Assembly (NCBI GenBank): GCA_965247585.1
Contig: CBDFHC010000003.1
Coordinates: 62,001-126,000 of the forward strand
Source: CBDFHC01 sp965247585
GTDB taxonomy: Bacteria; Chloroflexota; Dehalococcoidia; Lucifugimonadales; GCA-2712585
Reading direction: 5' to 3'
Length of the DNA: 64,000 nucleotides
In this document: positions 7,566-16,640 of the stretch, one piece after another
Numbering within the stretch: position 1 is the stretch's first letter
Layout of the letters: every line of letters begins with the position of its first letter
Notes under the pieces: model-generated
Told to the model about the DNA's origin: nothing
What the model saw: only the letters and a program-made list of their open reading frames with translations
Databases searched by the model: none
Translations under genes and position numbers: made by a program

Positions 7566-8399
7566 TTACCTTCGCTTCCTCTTTGCCCTCACTATAAGAC
7601 TGTTGGACTTACTCTTCTTTCGCGTTTTGAACCCCAGTGCCGGCTTCCCCCACGGCGTCTTTGGACCCGGCATTCCAATGCCCGCCTTCCCCTCTCCCCC
7701 TCCGTGGGGATGGTCCCGAGGGTTCATCGCCGAACCCCTAACTGTGGGCCTCCGGCCCCTGTGGCGGCTCTTTCCCGCCTTTCCCCAACTAATATTCTTG
7801 TTGTCAATATTGCTCAACTGCCCCACCGTCGCCCGGCACACCATCGGCACCCGCCGTATCTCGCCGGAGGGCAGCCTCACCAGTACATATATGTCTTCCC
7901 GGGACAGCACCTGCGCCGACGACCCCGCACTCCGCACCAACTTGCCCCCTCGCCCGGGTTCCAACTCCAGGTTGTGCACCAGCGTCCCCGTGGGAATCTG
8001 CCGCAAAGGCAGACAGTTCCCTGGCTTTACCTCCGCCTCGGGGCCGGATTCCACCGTGGCCCCGGGGAGCAGCCCCACCGGCGCCAAAATGTACCGCTTC
8101 TCCCCGTCGGCATAGTTCACCAGCGCTATCCGCGCCGTCCGGTTCGGGTCATACTCCACCGAGACTATCCGGCCCGGGATACCGTCCTTCCCTCGCTTGA
8201 AGTCCACCAAACGGTAATGCCGCTTGCTCCCCCCTCCCCGGTGCCTCACCGTGATCCGGTTCGCAGAGTTCCGCCCCGCCATCTTCTTCAGCGGCCGCAG
8301 CAACGTCTTCTCTGGTGTTGACCGGGTCAGCTCCTCAAACGACGGCAGCGCCGCATTCCTCCGGCCTGGACTCGTTGGGTTAGGTATCTTCAGTGGCAT
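7566..8399 (-). CDS. rplB: 50S ribosomal protein L2
   Basis: L2 is needed for subunit association and peptidyl-transferase function. The 277 residues include NSANRITVRHRGGGSKRHYR, an RSAG segment, and the conserved MNPRDHPHGGGEGKAGIG loop whose histidine is functionally important. It lies between rplW and rpsS. Confidence 0.97.
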   Translation of the reverse strand: MPLKIPNPTSPGRRNAALPSFEELTRSTPEKTLLRPLKKMAGRNSANRITVRHRGGGSKRHYRLVDFKRGKDGIPGRIVSVEYDPNRTARIALVNYADGEKRYILAPVGLLPGATVESGPEAEVKPGNCLPLRQIPTGTLVHNLELEPGRGGKLVRSAGSSAQVLSREDIYVLVRLPSGEIRRVPMVCRATVGQLSNIDNKNISWGKAGKSRHRGRRPTVRGSAMNPRDHPHGGGEGKAGIGMPGPKTPWGKPALGFKTRKKSKSNSLIVRAKRKRR

Positions 8400-8401
8400 G
8401 G

Positions 8402-8686
8402 TTACAAGCCCTCAATCAACTGAATCCTGTCTCCAGGACGCAGCGTCACAATTGCCTTCTTTATATCGGGGGTCCGGTGCAGCCTTGGCCCCATCCGCTT
8501 CATCTTCCCCCTCACCTTGCAGATCGTTACCCCCTTCACCCGCACACCGAAGGCCCGCTGCACTGCCTCCCTCACCTGGATCTTGTTGGCCCTGGGCGCA
8601 ACCTGAAACACATACTTGTTCGCTTCTTGTAGAAGCGTGCTCTTTTCAGTGATAAGCGGCTTAACCAGCACCTGATGGATATCCAC
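8402..8686 (-). CDS. rplW: 50S ribosomal protein L23
   Basis: L23 is the docking site for trigger factor and SRP at the tunnel exit. The 94 residues show VLVKPLITEKSTLLQEANKY followed by KIQVREAVQRAFGVRV, the family signature, and GRKMKRMG-like basic residues in the loop. Spacing to rplD is eight bases. Confidence 0.96.
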   Translation of the reverse strand: MDIHQVLVKPLITEKSTLLQEANKYVFQVAPRANKIQVREAVQRAFGVRVKGVTICKVRGKMKRMGPRLHRTPDIKKAIVTLRPGDRIQLIEGL

Positions 8687-8694
8687 TGTAGCGG

Positions 8695-9783
8695 CTACGC
8701 CTCCTTCTCTTCGGCGTTTTCCGCCTCGTCTTCGGTCGCCTCATCCACCACCACCGGCTCAGCCTCCGCTACCGCTCCTCCGGCCTCTTCCGCCGCCTCC
8801 TCTGCTACCTCATCCACCACCACCGGCTCAGCCTCCGCTACCGCTTCTCCGGCCTCTTCCGCCTCCTCCTCTGCTACCTCATCCACCATCACCGGCTCGG
8901 CCTCCGCCACTGTCTCCCCGGCCTCTTCCGCCTCCTCCTCTGCTACCTCATCCACCGCCACCGGCTCAGCCTCCGCCACCGCTTCTCCGGCCTCCTCCTC
9001 TGCTACCTCATCCACCGCCACCGGCTCGGCCTCCGCCTCCCTGGTCTCTACCGCATCCACTGTTCCTGCCGCCTCTACGGCTTCGGACCCATTCTCATCT
9101 ACGGCGGCTACCGTTTCAGCCATGGTCTCCTCAACCGCCGGCTCAGCGGACAACTTCACGCCCACGGCCCACAGCTCCTGGGCCCGCAGCACCGCGTCCA
9201 GCGTTATCACCAGCGTCTGACGCTTCAGCAACTCCTGCGCATTCAACTGATTTACCGGCAGCGTCCACACTTTCGGAAGGTTATGCGCCGAAAGCACCAC
9301 GTTCCTCTCGGGTTCCCGAGTCACAATCAACGCCGAGCCCCCCACCTCCAGCCTCTGCAGGATCTGCGCCATATTCTTTGTCCGGCCTTCCAACCCCTGG
9401 AAGCTGTCTATCAGCACCACCTGCAAATCCCGCGCCTTCTGGGAAAGAACGCATCGCAGCGCCAGGTTTCGCATCCTCTTCGGCATATCCCGACGAAAGC
9501 TCCGCGGCTTTGGGCCAAACGTTACCCCTCCACCCCGCCAAATGGGTGACCTTATGCTGCCATGCCTGGCACGCCCGGTGTGCTTCTGCCGCCACGGCTT
9601 TCTGCCTCCACCCGCCACCTCGCTCCTCACCTTGGTACTGGCCGTGCCCTGACGGCGGTTCAACTGATACATCACCAGAGCTTGGTGGACCAACGCGGCG
9701 TTGAACGGCACCCCAAACAGCGCCTCGGGCAATTCCACGTCTCGCACCACTTGGCCCTGGATATTCTTTAGCTGAAGCTCCAT
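8695..9783 (-). CDS. rplD: 50S ribosomal protein L4 with a ~150-residue acidic repeat tail
   Basis: L4 reaches the exit-tunnel constriction and in many bacteria autoregulates the S10 operon. Residues 1 to about 207 are normal: the GTASTKVRSEVAGGGRKPWR loop, KHTGRARHGSIRSPIWRGGG, and a C-terminal VITLDAVLRAQELWA. From about residue 210 to 362 there is a Glu/Ala/Val tail with five copies of an AEAEPV-VDEVAEEEA unit spaced about 20-26 residues apart. Homologues are about 205-220 residues. The frame runs on without stops to just before rplW, so the tail is translated. It resembles the S17 tail in composition but has a different repeat unit. Confidence 0.93.
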   Translation of the reverse strand: MELQLKNIQGQVVRDVELPEALFGVPFNAALVHQALVMYQLNRRQGTASTKVRSEVAGGGRKPWRQKHTGRARHGSIRSPIWRGGGVTFGPKPRSFRRDMPKRMRNLALRCVLSQKARDLQVVLIDSFQGLEGRTKNMAQILQRLEVGGSALIVTREPERNVVLSAHNLPKVWTLPVNQLNAQELLKRQTLVITLDAVLRAQELWAVGVKLSAEPAVEETMAETVAAVDENGSEAVEAAGTVDAVETREAEAEPVAVDEVAEEEAGEAVAEAEPVAVDEVAEEEAEEAGETVAEAEPVMVDEVAEEEAEEAGEAVAEAEPVVVDEVAEEAAEEAGGAVAEAEPVVVDEATEDEAENAEEKEA

Positions 9784-9803
9784 TTACATAAAAACAGCCG
9801 GGC

Positions 9804-10421
9804 CTACTGGCCTAGCTTCCCTATTATCAGAAGTCCTTTGGGCGCTCCGGGGACCCCACCCTTGAGCAGCAACAAGTGGCGCTCCGGGTCTACGTCCACC
9901 ACCTCCAGATTCTTCACCGTCACCCTGGCGTCGCCCATGTGTCCCGCCATCTTCTTCCCCTTGAGCACCCTCCCCGGCGTCGTTCCAGCGCCAATGGAAC
10001 CCGGTGCCCGTTCCCTGTCTGACTGGCCGTGAGTCCGCTGTTGCCCATGAAACCCGTGCCGCTTCATCACTCCGGCGAACCCGCGCCCCTTAGATGTCCC
10101 GATCACCGTCACATGCTCCCCGGGGCTGAACATATCCGCCCCCAGTCGCTGTCCCACCTCCAACCCCTCCAGGCTGTCCACCCGCACTTCCCGCAGATGC
10201 CGAAATGCGCTCAGCCCCTTCAGGTGTCCCTGCCGGGGCCGGTTTACCTTTTTCTTTTCATCGAACCCCAGTTGCACCGCGGAGTAGCCGTTTCGCTCTT
10301 CCGTCAGAAGCTGCGTCAGCGTGCACGGCCCAACCTCCAGCACCGTGACAGGGACCATGACCCCATCCTCACGGATGTACTGGCTCATGCCAATCTTCTT
10401 ACCCAGCAGCGTCTGCATCAC
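9804..10421 (-). CDS. rplC: 50S ribosomal protein L3
   Basis: L3 initiates large-subunit assembly and contacts the peptidyl-transferase centre. The 205 residues start with MQTLLGKKIGMSQ. They contain GTSKGRGFAGVMKRHGFHG and the SIGAGTTPGRVLKGKKMAGHM loop, which holds the glutamine-methylation region of the family. The gene order rpsJ-rplC-rplD is the S10 operon start. Confidence 0.97.
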   Translation of the reverse strand: MMQTLLGKKIGMSQYIREDGVMVPVTVLEVGPCTLTQLLTEERNGYSAVQLGFDEKKKVNRPRQGHLKGLSAFRHLREVRVDSLEGLEVGQRLGADMFSPGEHVTVIGTSKGRGFAGVMKRHGFHGQQRTHGQSDRERAPGSIGAGTTPGRVLKGKKMAGHMGDARVTVKNLEVVDVDPERHLLLLKGGVPGAPKGLLIIGKLGQ

Positions 10422-10438
10422 CCGGTCTAATCCCCTGA

Positions 10439-10756
10439 CTACAGCTTGATCGAAATGTCCACGCCCGCCGGCATATTCAGCCTGGTTAGCGCGTCAATCG
10501 TCTTTGAAGTCGGCTCATGAATATCTATGAGCCGTTTGTGCGTTCGTATTTCGAAATGCTCCCTGGAGTCCTTATCTATATGCGGGGACCGGATCACGCA
10601 AAACCGCCGTATATGCGTCGGCAGCGGCACCGGCCCTACCACCACAGCCCCTGTCTGCTCCGCCGTATCCACAATCTGCGATACGGACAGGTCCAGCGTC
10701 TTGTGGTCGAACGCCTTCAGAATAATCCTTATCTTTTGCGAGGTCTGCCTTACCAT
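10439..10756 (-). CDS. rpsJ: 30S ribosomal protein S10
   Basis: S10 acts in the ribosome head and, as NusE, in transcription antitermination. The 105 residues include IRIILKAFDHKTLDLS, VVGPVPLPTHI and a FEIRTHKRLIDI segment that match the family closely. It begins only five bases after the fusA stop. In many bacteria tuf lies between these two genes; here it does not. Confidence 0.97.
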   Translation of the reverse strand: MVRQTSQKIRIILKAFDHKTLDLSVSQIVDTAEQTGAVVVGPVPLPTHIRRFCVIRSPHIDKDSREHFEIRTHKRLIDIHEPTSKTIDALTRLNMPAGVDISIKL

Positions 10757-10761
10757 CTACT

Positions 10762-12831
10762 CTACCCGTTGCCCTTGACTACCGCGTCCACCAGGCCCGC
10801 GGGCACCTCTACATAGTATTTGAATTCCATCGTATGGGTCGCCCGGCCCTGCGTCATGGAGCGCAACGACGTTGCGTATCCGAACATCTCCGAAAGGGGC
10901 ACCAGGGCCTTCAGCTGCTGGACGTCGTCCCTTCCTTCAATCGTCTGGATCTGCGCCCGCCGTGAGCTAAGCTCTCCCAGCACAGCGCCCAGAAAATCCG
11001 AAGGGGTGACCACCTCCATCTCCATGATGGGCTCCTGCAGCACCGGAGCACCCTTCCTCACCGCCTCTCGAAACGCCAGCGCTCCCGCCGCCCGGAACGA
11101 CATCTCGGAGGAGTCTACAGGATGGTAGCTCCCGTCCACAAGTGTCACCTTCAGGTCCACCAGTTGGAAACCCGCTATCGGCCCGTTGTCCGCCGCCTGC
11201 CTCACACCCTTTTCCACTGCGGGAATAAACTCCCTTGGAATCTTCCCGCCTATGACCTTACTTTCAAATACAACACCGGACCCTCGTTCCAGCGGCTCCA
11301 ACTCCAACCAAACGTCTCCAAACTGCCCGTGTCCCCCAGTCTGCCTCACAAACCTCCCCTGCGCCCGAGACGGCCGGGTAACCGCCTCCCTGTAGGAAAC
11401 CCGCGGCCTCCCCACGTTGGCCGACACACCAAACTCCCGCTTTAGCCGGTCTACCAGCACCTCCAAGTGCAGCTCACCCATCCCTGAAATCACCGTTTGG
11501 CCCGTCTCTTCGTCGTGGCGCACCACAAACGTTGGGTCCTCTTCTTCCAGCTTCCTTATGGAATCAAATAGCTTGTCCCGGTCCGCCTGGGTGATCGGCT
11601 CAATCGCTACCGAAATCACCGGCAGCGGGAACGTCGGCGGCTCCAGGATTACCGGATGCGCCTCGTCGCAGATCGTGTCTCCCGTGAACGTGCCCTTCAG
11701 TCCAATCGCCGCCGCAATGTTTCCCGCGGCTATCATCGGCACCTCCTCCCGATGGTTGGCGTGCATCTGGAGCACCCGCCCCAAACGCTCTCTTCGCCCC
11801 TTGGTGGCGTTATACACTATGCTCCCAGCCTTCACCGCGCCGGAGTAGACCCGCAGGTAGACCAGCCGGCCAACGAACGGGTCCGTCATCACCTTCATCG
11901 CCAGCGCAGACAGCGGCGCCTCCGCATCCGCCGTTATCATCGTCACCTCACCGGACTCCGGGTCCACCGCCTCCACCGGCGGCACGTCCAGCGGGGACGG
12001 CAAGTAGTCCACTATCGCGTCCAGCAGCGGCTCAACCCCCTTGGAGTTCAGTGCGCTCCCACACACTACAGGCACCAGCAGCCCTCGGTTGGTCGCCCTT
12101 CTCAGCGCCCCCTTCAGCTCATCGTTGCTGATCTCCTCCCCCTCCAGGTACTTGATCATCAGGCCTTCTTCCGTCTCCACTATCCGCTCTACCATAGCCT
12201 CGCGAAAGCGGACAAAGTCCTCCATGTTCTCTTCCGGAATCGGGCCTTCTTCGTAGCTAGCCGCGCCGTTCTGATACATATGCGCCCGCCCGCCTATCAG
12301 GTCAATCACCCCTCTGAATTCCACTTCCTGACCTATGGGCGCCTGAATCGCCACCGGGTTCGCCTTTAGCCGGTGCTTTACCGAGAGCACCGTCCGCTCG
12401 AAGTCCGCCCCTACCCGGTCCATCTTGTTTACGAAGCACATCCGCGGCACCCGGTACTTGTCCGCCTGCCGCCACACCGTTTCGGACTGCGGCTGCACCC
12501 CGGCCACCGCATCCAACACAACCACGCCCCCGTCCAACACGCGCAGGCTTCTTTCCACTTCCGCGGTGAAGTCTACGTGGCCCGGGGTGTCGATAATGTT
12601 GATCTGGTAGCCCTTCCACTCCGTGGTGGTGGCCGCCGACGTAATGGTGATCCCCCGCTCGCGCTCCTGGGGCATCCAGTCCATCACCGCTGTCCCCTGG
12701 TCCACTTCCCCAATCTTGTACGTCCGGCCCGTGACGAAGAGCACCCGCTCAGTAACGGTGGTCTTCCCAGCGTCGATGTGCGCTATGAATCCGATATTTC
12801 GGATCCGCTTTATTGAAGGGCGGTCAGACAT
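10762..12831 (-). CDS. fusA: Elongation factor G
   Basis: EF-G is the translocation GTPase. The ATG at 12831 is chosen over an upstream TTG because GGAG lies nine bases before it; this gives 689 residues, the normal length. The G motifs are AHIDAGKTT at 17-25, DTPGH at 81-85 and NKMD at 135-138, followed by EF-G domains II-V ending in the SMTQGRATHTMEF motif. It lies in the str cluster after rpsL and rpsG. Confidence 0.97.
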   Translation of the reverse strand: MSDRPSIKRIRNIGFIAHIDAGKTTVTERVLFVTGRTYKIGEVDQGTAVMDWMPQERERGITITSAATTTEWKGYQINIIDTPGHVDFTAEVERSLRVLDGGVVVLDAVAGVQPQSETVWRQADKYRVPRMCFVNKMDRVGADFERTVLSVKHRLKANPVAIQAPIGQEVEFRGVIDLIGGRAHMYQNGAASYEEGPIPEENMEDFVRFREAMVERIVETEEGLMIKYLEGEEISNDELKGALRRATNRGLLVPVVCGSALNSKGVEPLLDAIVDYLPSPLDVPPVEAVDPESGEVTMITADAEAPLSALAMKVMTDPFVGRLVYLRVYSGAVKAGSIVYNATKGRRERLGRVLQMHANHREEVPMIAAGNIAAAIGLKGTFTGDTICDEAHPVILEPPTFPLPVISVAIEPITQADRDKLFDSIRKLEEEDPTFVVRHDEETGQTVISGMGELHLEVLVDRLKREFGVSANVGRPRVSYREAVTRPSRAQGRFVRQTGGHGQFGDVWLELEPLERGSGVVFESKVIGGKIPREFIPAVEKGVRQAADNGPIAGFQLVDLKVTLVDGSYHPVDSSEMSFRAAGALAFREAVRKGAPVLQEPIMEMEVVTPSDFLGAVLGELSSRRAQIQTIEGRDDVQQLKALVPLSEMFGYATSLRSMTQGRATHTMEFKYYVEVPAGLVDAVVKGNG

Positions 12832-12870
12832 AATGGCAGACTCCAAAGCCGGGCTGGCAGCACTAACCCC

Positions 12871-13341
12871 TTACCACCGGTAATGCACAAATGCCCGGTT
12901 GGCATCCGCCATCCTGTGCAGGTCCTCTTTCCGCTTCACCGCCGCTCCTTCTGAGCGCGCGGCATCCATCAGCTCTTGGGCCAATTTCTTGGACATGGAT
13001 GTGCTTCCCCTGGCCCGGGCCGAGGTGATGAGCCATCTCATCGCCAGGGCCTCACTCCGCTCGGGGCGCACCTCCACTGGTACCTGATAGGTTGCTCCGC
13101 CTACTCTCCGGGGTTTTACTTCTAACAATGGCTTGGAGTTCTCCAGGGCCTGCACGAAAACCTCTATCGGCTCCCGCTTCGTCTCTTGCCCCACCAACTC
13201 CAAGGCGTTGTAGACCAGCCGCTGGGCCACCGTCTTCTTCCCGTCCTTCATCACACAATTGATAAACCGCGCCAACTCCACATTGCTGAAGCGTGCGTCC
13301 GCGGCTACCACTCTCCGGATGGCTCGTCTACGTCTTGACAT
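12871..13341 (-). CDS. rpsG: 30S ribosomal protein S7
   Basis: S7 is the primary binder of the 16S 3' major domain. The 156-residue length is exact for the family. The sequence carries FINCVMKDGKKTVAQRLVYN, VEVRPERSEALAMRWLI and a C-terminal KREDLHRMADANRAFVHYRW-type ending. It lies 11 bases after rpsL. Confidence 0.97.
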   Translation of the reverse strand: MSRRRRAIRRVVAADARFSNVELARFINCVMKDGKKTVAQRLVYNALELVGQETKREPIEVFVQALENSKPLLEVKPRRVGGATYQVPVEVRPERSEALAMRWLITSARARGSTSMSKKLAQELMDAARSEGAAVKRKEDLHRMADANRAFVHYRW

Positions 13342-13352
13342 CTCTCGTTACC

Positions 13353-13772
13353 TTATCTGCCCTTGGGCCGCACTGTACCGTACTTGCTTCGGCCCCGCTT
13401 CCGGTTCTCCACCCCTTCACAGTCCAGCGTCCCTCGAATCACGTGGTACCTGACACCCGGTAGGTCCTTCACCCTGCCCCCTCGAATCATCACCACTGAG
13501 TGCTCTTGCAGGTTGTGACCCTCTCCTGGTATGTATGCCGTAACCTCAAACCCATTGGTCAGCCTTACGCGCGCTATTTTCCGCAGCGCCGAATTCGGCT
13601 TCTTCGGCGTCGTCGTCCTCACCTGCACGCACACCCCTCGCTTCTGCGGTGCGCCGCCGCTCCACTTCACCCGGTTCTTCAATGAGTTGTGTATCCAGTG
13701 CATCGCCGGCGCCTTAGACTTCTTCTTCGCCTTGGCCCGGCCCTTCCTGACTAGCTGGTTGATAGTGGGCAT
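13353..13772 (-). CDS. rpsL: 30S ribosomal protein S12 (long form)
   Basis: S12 governs decoding accuracy at the A site. The ATG at 13772 (MPTINQLVRKGR) is preceded by GAGG at eight bases and lies about 30 bases from the predicted transcription start, so upstream in-frame codons are rejected. The 139 residues include the extra internal segment between KSKAPA and PQKRGVC that separates the long form from the proteobacterial one. TTTPKKPNSALRK and the GGRVKDLPGVRYH loop are intact, as is the streptomycin-sensitive lysine context. Confidence 0.97.
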   Translation of the reverse strand: MPTINQLVRKGRAKAKKKSKAPAMHWIHNSLKNRVKWSGGAPQKRGVCVQVRTTTPKKPNSALRKIARVRLTNGFEVTAYIPGEGHNLQEHSVVMIRGGRVKDLPGVRYHVIRGTLDCEGVENRKRGRSKYGTVRPKGR

Positions 13773-13807
13773 AGTGAGACCTCGTAATTCTTGCGGGACG
13801 ATCTGGT

Positions 13808-13836
13808 ACTCTATCAGCACATCCAGGTACTGTCAA
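13808..13836 (-). promoter_or_regulatory. Promoter of the str-S10-spc operon
   Basis: On the minus strand TTGACA (13,831-13,836) is followed by a 17-base spacer and TAGAGT (13,808-13,813). TG lies one base upstream of the -10, an extended -10 element. Transcription would start near 13,801, giving a leader of about 29 bases before the rpsL ATG. The site lies between trpB and rpsL, so the ribosomal operon need not depend on trp readthrough. Confidence 0.8.
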
Positions 13837-13934
13837 CGATAATCAGAGGCGGATTACGACGCATCGCTGGTCAAATCCCGCCTCCGGCAGGCCGCTTATT
13901 TCCTAATACGGACCGGCCGTGTTTGCCCGGCTCC

Positions 13935-15146
13935 TTACTCCCCCTCCCCCATCGCCTCAATCACTATATGCATGTCCTTGTCCCCCCGGCCGCTGAGGCA
14001 TACCAGCACTATCGAATCGGAAGGCAACTCTGCCGCCACCTTCACCGCGTGGTACACCGCGTGTGACGGCTCCAGCGCCGGTATTATCCCCTCCGTTCGG
14101 CTCAACAAGTGGAACCCCTCCAGCGCCTCTTCGTCCGTCACCGCCACGTAATGCGCCCTCTCGGAGTCCTTCAGATAGCTATGCTCCGGCCCTACTCCAG
14201 GGTAGTCCAGCCCCGGCGACACGCTATGCGTCTCCTTCACCTGTCCGTTGGCGTCTTGCAACAGGTAAGACATGGAGCCGTGCAGCACCCCCACCCGCCC
14301 CGCCACCAGACTCGCCGCGTGCTCATCGCCATCCAACCCCCGTCCTCCTGCCTCCACCCCTATCAGCCGCACCGAAGTGTCGTTTACAAACGGGTAGAAC
14401 GCCCCTATTGCGTTGCTTCCCCCGCCAACGCAGGCAATCACATAGTCCGGCAGCCGCCCTTCTGTGCGAAAGAGCTGGTCCCTCGCCTCCCCACCTATGA
14501 CCGACTGAAAATCCCTCACCATCATCGGGTAAGGGTGCGGCCCCACCGCGCTGCCCAGCAGGTAGTGGGTCGTCTCCACGTTGGTTACCCAGTCCCTTAT
14601 CGCCTCGTTGATCGCATCCTTCAGCGTCCGGCTCCCCGCGTCTACCGGCCTCACTTCCGCCCCCAACAGCCGCATCCGGAACACATTCAACTCCTGCCGC
14701 CGGATATCCTCCTCGCCCATATACACAATGCACTCCAGCCCCAGCACCGCGCACACCGTCGCCGTTGCCACGCCGTGCTGTCCTGCTCCCGTCTCCGCAA
14801 TAATCCGGCGCTTTCCCAACCGCTTCGCCAGCAGCGCCTGGCCCAGGGCGTTGTTTATTTTATGAGCCCCGGTGTGCGCTAGGTCCTCCCGCTTCAGGTA
14901 AATCCTTCCCCCTCCGGCGTGCCTGGTCAGGTTCGGCGCGAAGTACAGCGGCGTCGGCCTTCCGGCGTAATTGTTCAATAGAGACGAAAGCTCCGTCTGG
15001 AAACCCGGGTCCTCTTTCAGCCGCCGATACTCGCTCTCCAGCTCCTCCAAGGCCCCCATCAGCGTCTCCGGCACGAACCTGCCGCCGAAGGCCCCGAATC
15101 TCCCTTCCGCGTTGGGCATCGCCTGGTCCGAACCCCTACCCGCCAT
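13935..15146 (-). CDS. trpB: Tryptophan synthase beta chain
   Basis: TrpB condenses indole and serine to tryptophan using PLP. The PLP lysine lies in HTGAHKINN; the GAGQHG, GGGSNA and SGRGDKD motifs are present. The ATG at 15146 has GGAG nine bases upstream and overlaps trpF by 11 bases, giving 403 residues; an ATG at 15119 is an alternative. The gene ends the operon: no trpA follows before the str promoter, although the beta chain normally works with an alpha subunit that supplies indole. Confidence 0.96.
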   Translation of the reverse strand: MAGRGSDQAMPNAEGRFGAFGGRFVPETLMGALEELESEYRRLKEDPGFQTELSSLLNNYAGRPTPLYFAPNLTRHAGGGRIYLKREDLAHTGAHKINNALGQALLAKRLGKRRIIAETGAGQHGVATATVCAVLGLECIVYMGEEDIRRQELNVFRMRLLGAEVRPVDAGSRTLKDAINEAIRDWVTNVETTHYLLGSAVGPHPYPMMVRDFQSVIGGEARDQLFRTEGRLPDYVIACVGGGSNAIGAFYPFVNDTSVRLIGVEAGGRGLDGDEHAASLVAGRVGVLHGSMSYLLQDANGQVKETHSVSPGLDYPGVGPEHSYLKDSERAHYVAVTDEEALEGFHLLSRTEGIIPALEPSHAVYHAVKVAAELPSDSIVLVCLSGRGDKDMHIVIEAMGEGE

Positions 15147-15825
15147 CGCCGGCCACTCCTTCCAAGGCCGCAGCGGCCTTCCGCGCCTCCCTGACAAACC
15201 GGCGTATCTTCTCCGCATCCTTTGCGCCGTCCGTTTCCACCCCGCTCGACACATCCACCCCCCACGGCCTCGCCTTATCCACCGCCTCGCCCACGTTTTC
15301 CGGCGTCAGCCCCCCGGCCAGTATGAAATCGTACCCTTCACCCTTCATCTCGGCCGCTATCCCCCAATCGAACGTCTCCCCCGTGCCCCCCTGCAGACCC
15401 TCCACCAACCGGTCCAGCGTAATCAGACACCCCACCTGCTGGAAAGGACCTATCCTCTCGCCCAGCGCCTTCAACGCATCGCCTTTCTGCCGCCCTCCGG
15501 CTACGTGCACCACCTTAATGCAGGGCGCCGTCAACGAGGCGCAGAACTCCGGCGATTCGCCCCCGCAGAGCTGCGCCATATCCAGGCCACAGCGGTCAAC
15601 CACCCCGTTCACCTCGTCCAGCGGCTGGTCAGCGAACAGCCCCACCAGCTTCGGCGCCACCCCTGACACCCGCCTGGCGGCCTCCACAATTTCCAGCGCG
15701 CCCTCAGGCGTCAGCCGCCTGCGCCGCTCCGGAACAAACACCAGACCTAAAAAGTCGGCCCCCGCCATCGCCGCCGTAACCGCGTCCTGAGGCTGCTGTA
15801 AACCGCATATCTTGACCTTTAACAT
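15136..15825 (-). CDS. trpF: Phosphoribosylanthranilate isomerase
   Basis: TrpF performs the Amadori rearrangement of phosphoribosylanthranilate. The TIM-barrel start VKICGLQQPQDA holds the catalytic cysteine. The FVPERRRR, LAGGLTPENV and GVDVSSGVE motifs, the last with the catalytic aspartate, are in place. At 229 residues it is a little over the usual length. It lies four bases from trpC and overlaps trpB. Confidence 0.95.
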   Translation of the reverse strand: MLKVKICGLQQPQDAVTAAMAGADFLGLVFVPERRRRLTPEGALEIVEAARRVSGVAPKLVGLFADQPLDEVNGVVDRCGLDMAQLCGGESPEFCASLTAPCIKVVHVAGGRQKGDALKALGERIGPFQQVGCLITLDRLVEGLQGGTGETFDWGIAAEMKGEGYDFILAGGLTPENVGEAVDKARPWGVDVSSGVETDGAKDAEKIRRFVREARKAAAALEGVAGDGG

Positions 15826-15829
15826 GGGG

Positions 15830-16630
15830 CTACACCCTGGTCGCTGTTGCCTGGGCCAGCTCCCTCACCTTGGCCCCCACGTCCGGCGCCGTCACCAGCG
15901 CCTCGCCCACCAGCACCGCGTTCACCTTCACATCGCGAAGCCGGGCCACATCCTCCCCGGTGAAGACCCCGCTCTCGCTGACAAGCACCTTACCTGCCGG
16001 CGCCTGGGGCGCCAGCCGCTCCGTCACCGAAAGGTTCGTCTTAAACGTCCGCAGGTCCCTGTTGTTGATTCCTATAATCTCCGCCCCGGCTTCCACCGCC
16101 ATCTCCAGCTCACCCTCGCCGTGTACCTCCACCAACGCCTGAAGCCCTAGCTCTTGGCTCAGCGACAGCAGGTCCGACATCTGCTGCGTCGATAAGATCG
16201 CTGCTATAAGCAGCAACGCGTCCGCCCCCCAGGCCCTCGCCTCGAAAACCTGGTACGCATCAAATATGAAGTCCTTTCGCAGCACCGGGACCCGGTGGTC
16301 AGCGATGGCCTCTTTAACCAGCTCCAGGTGCCTCGGCTCCCCCTGGAACCGCGGGTCCGTCAGCACCGACACCGCCGCCGCGCCGTTCAAAACGTAGGTC
16401 TGCGCCAACGCCACCGGGTCAAACGACGGTGCCAGCAGCCCCCTGGACGGCGAAGCCTTCTTTACCTCCCCTATCAGCCGCACCCTGTCGCCCACCAGCG
16501 CGCCCGCCAGGTCCAGCGCCGCCGGGCGGCCCTGTATCCTCGCCTCCAAGTCCTTGAGGGAAACGCGGCCCTTCTGCTCCTCCAACTCCGCCGTCTTGGC
16601 GGATACGATCTGGTCAAGAATACTTGCCAT
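15830..16630 (-). CDS. trpC: Indole-3-glycerol phosphate synthase
   Basis: IGPS closes the indole ring in tryptophan synthesis. The 266 residues show LIGEVKKASPSRG with the catalytic lysine, RKDFIFDAYQ, LVEVHGEGE, GINNRDL and VSESGVFTGED, all in order along the TIM barrel. Length is standard. It is separated from trpD by a small gene pair at 16,641-17,119. Confidence 0.96.
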   Translation of the reverse strand: MASILDQIVSAKTAELEEQKGRVSLKDLEARIQGRPAALDLAGALVGDRVRLIGEVKKASPSRGLLAPSFDPVALAQTYVLNGAAAVSVLTDPRFQGEPRHLELVKEAIADHRVPVLRKDFIFDAYQVFEARAWGADALLLIAAILSTQQMSDLLSLSQELGLQALVEVHGEGELEMAVEAGAEIIGINNRDLRTFKTNLSVTERLAPQAPAGKVLVSESGVFTGEDVARLRDVKVNAVLVGEALVTAPDVGAKVRELAQATATRV

Positions 16631-16640
16631 ACATCAGCCC

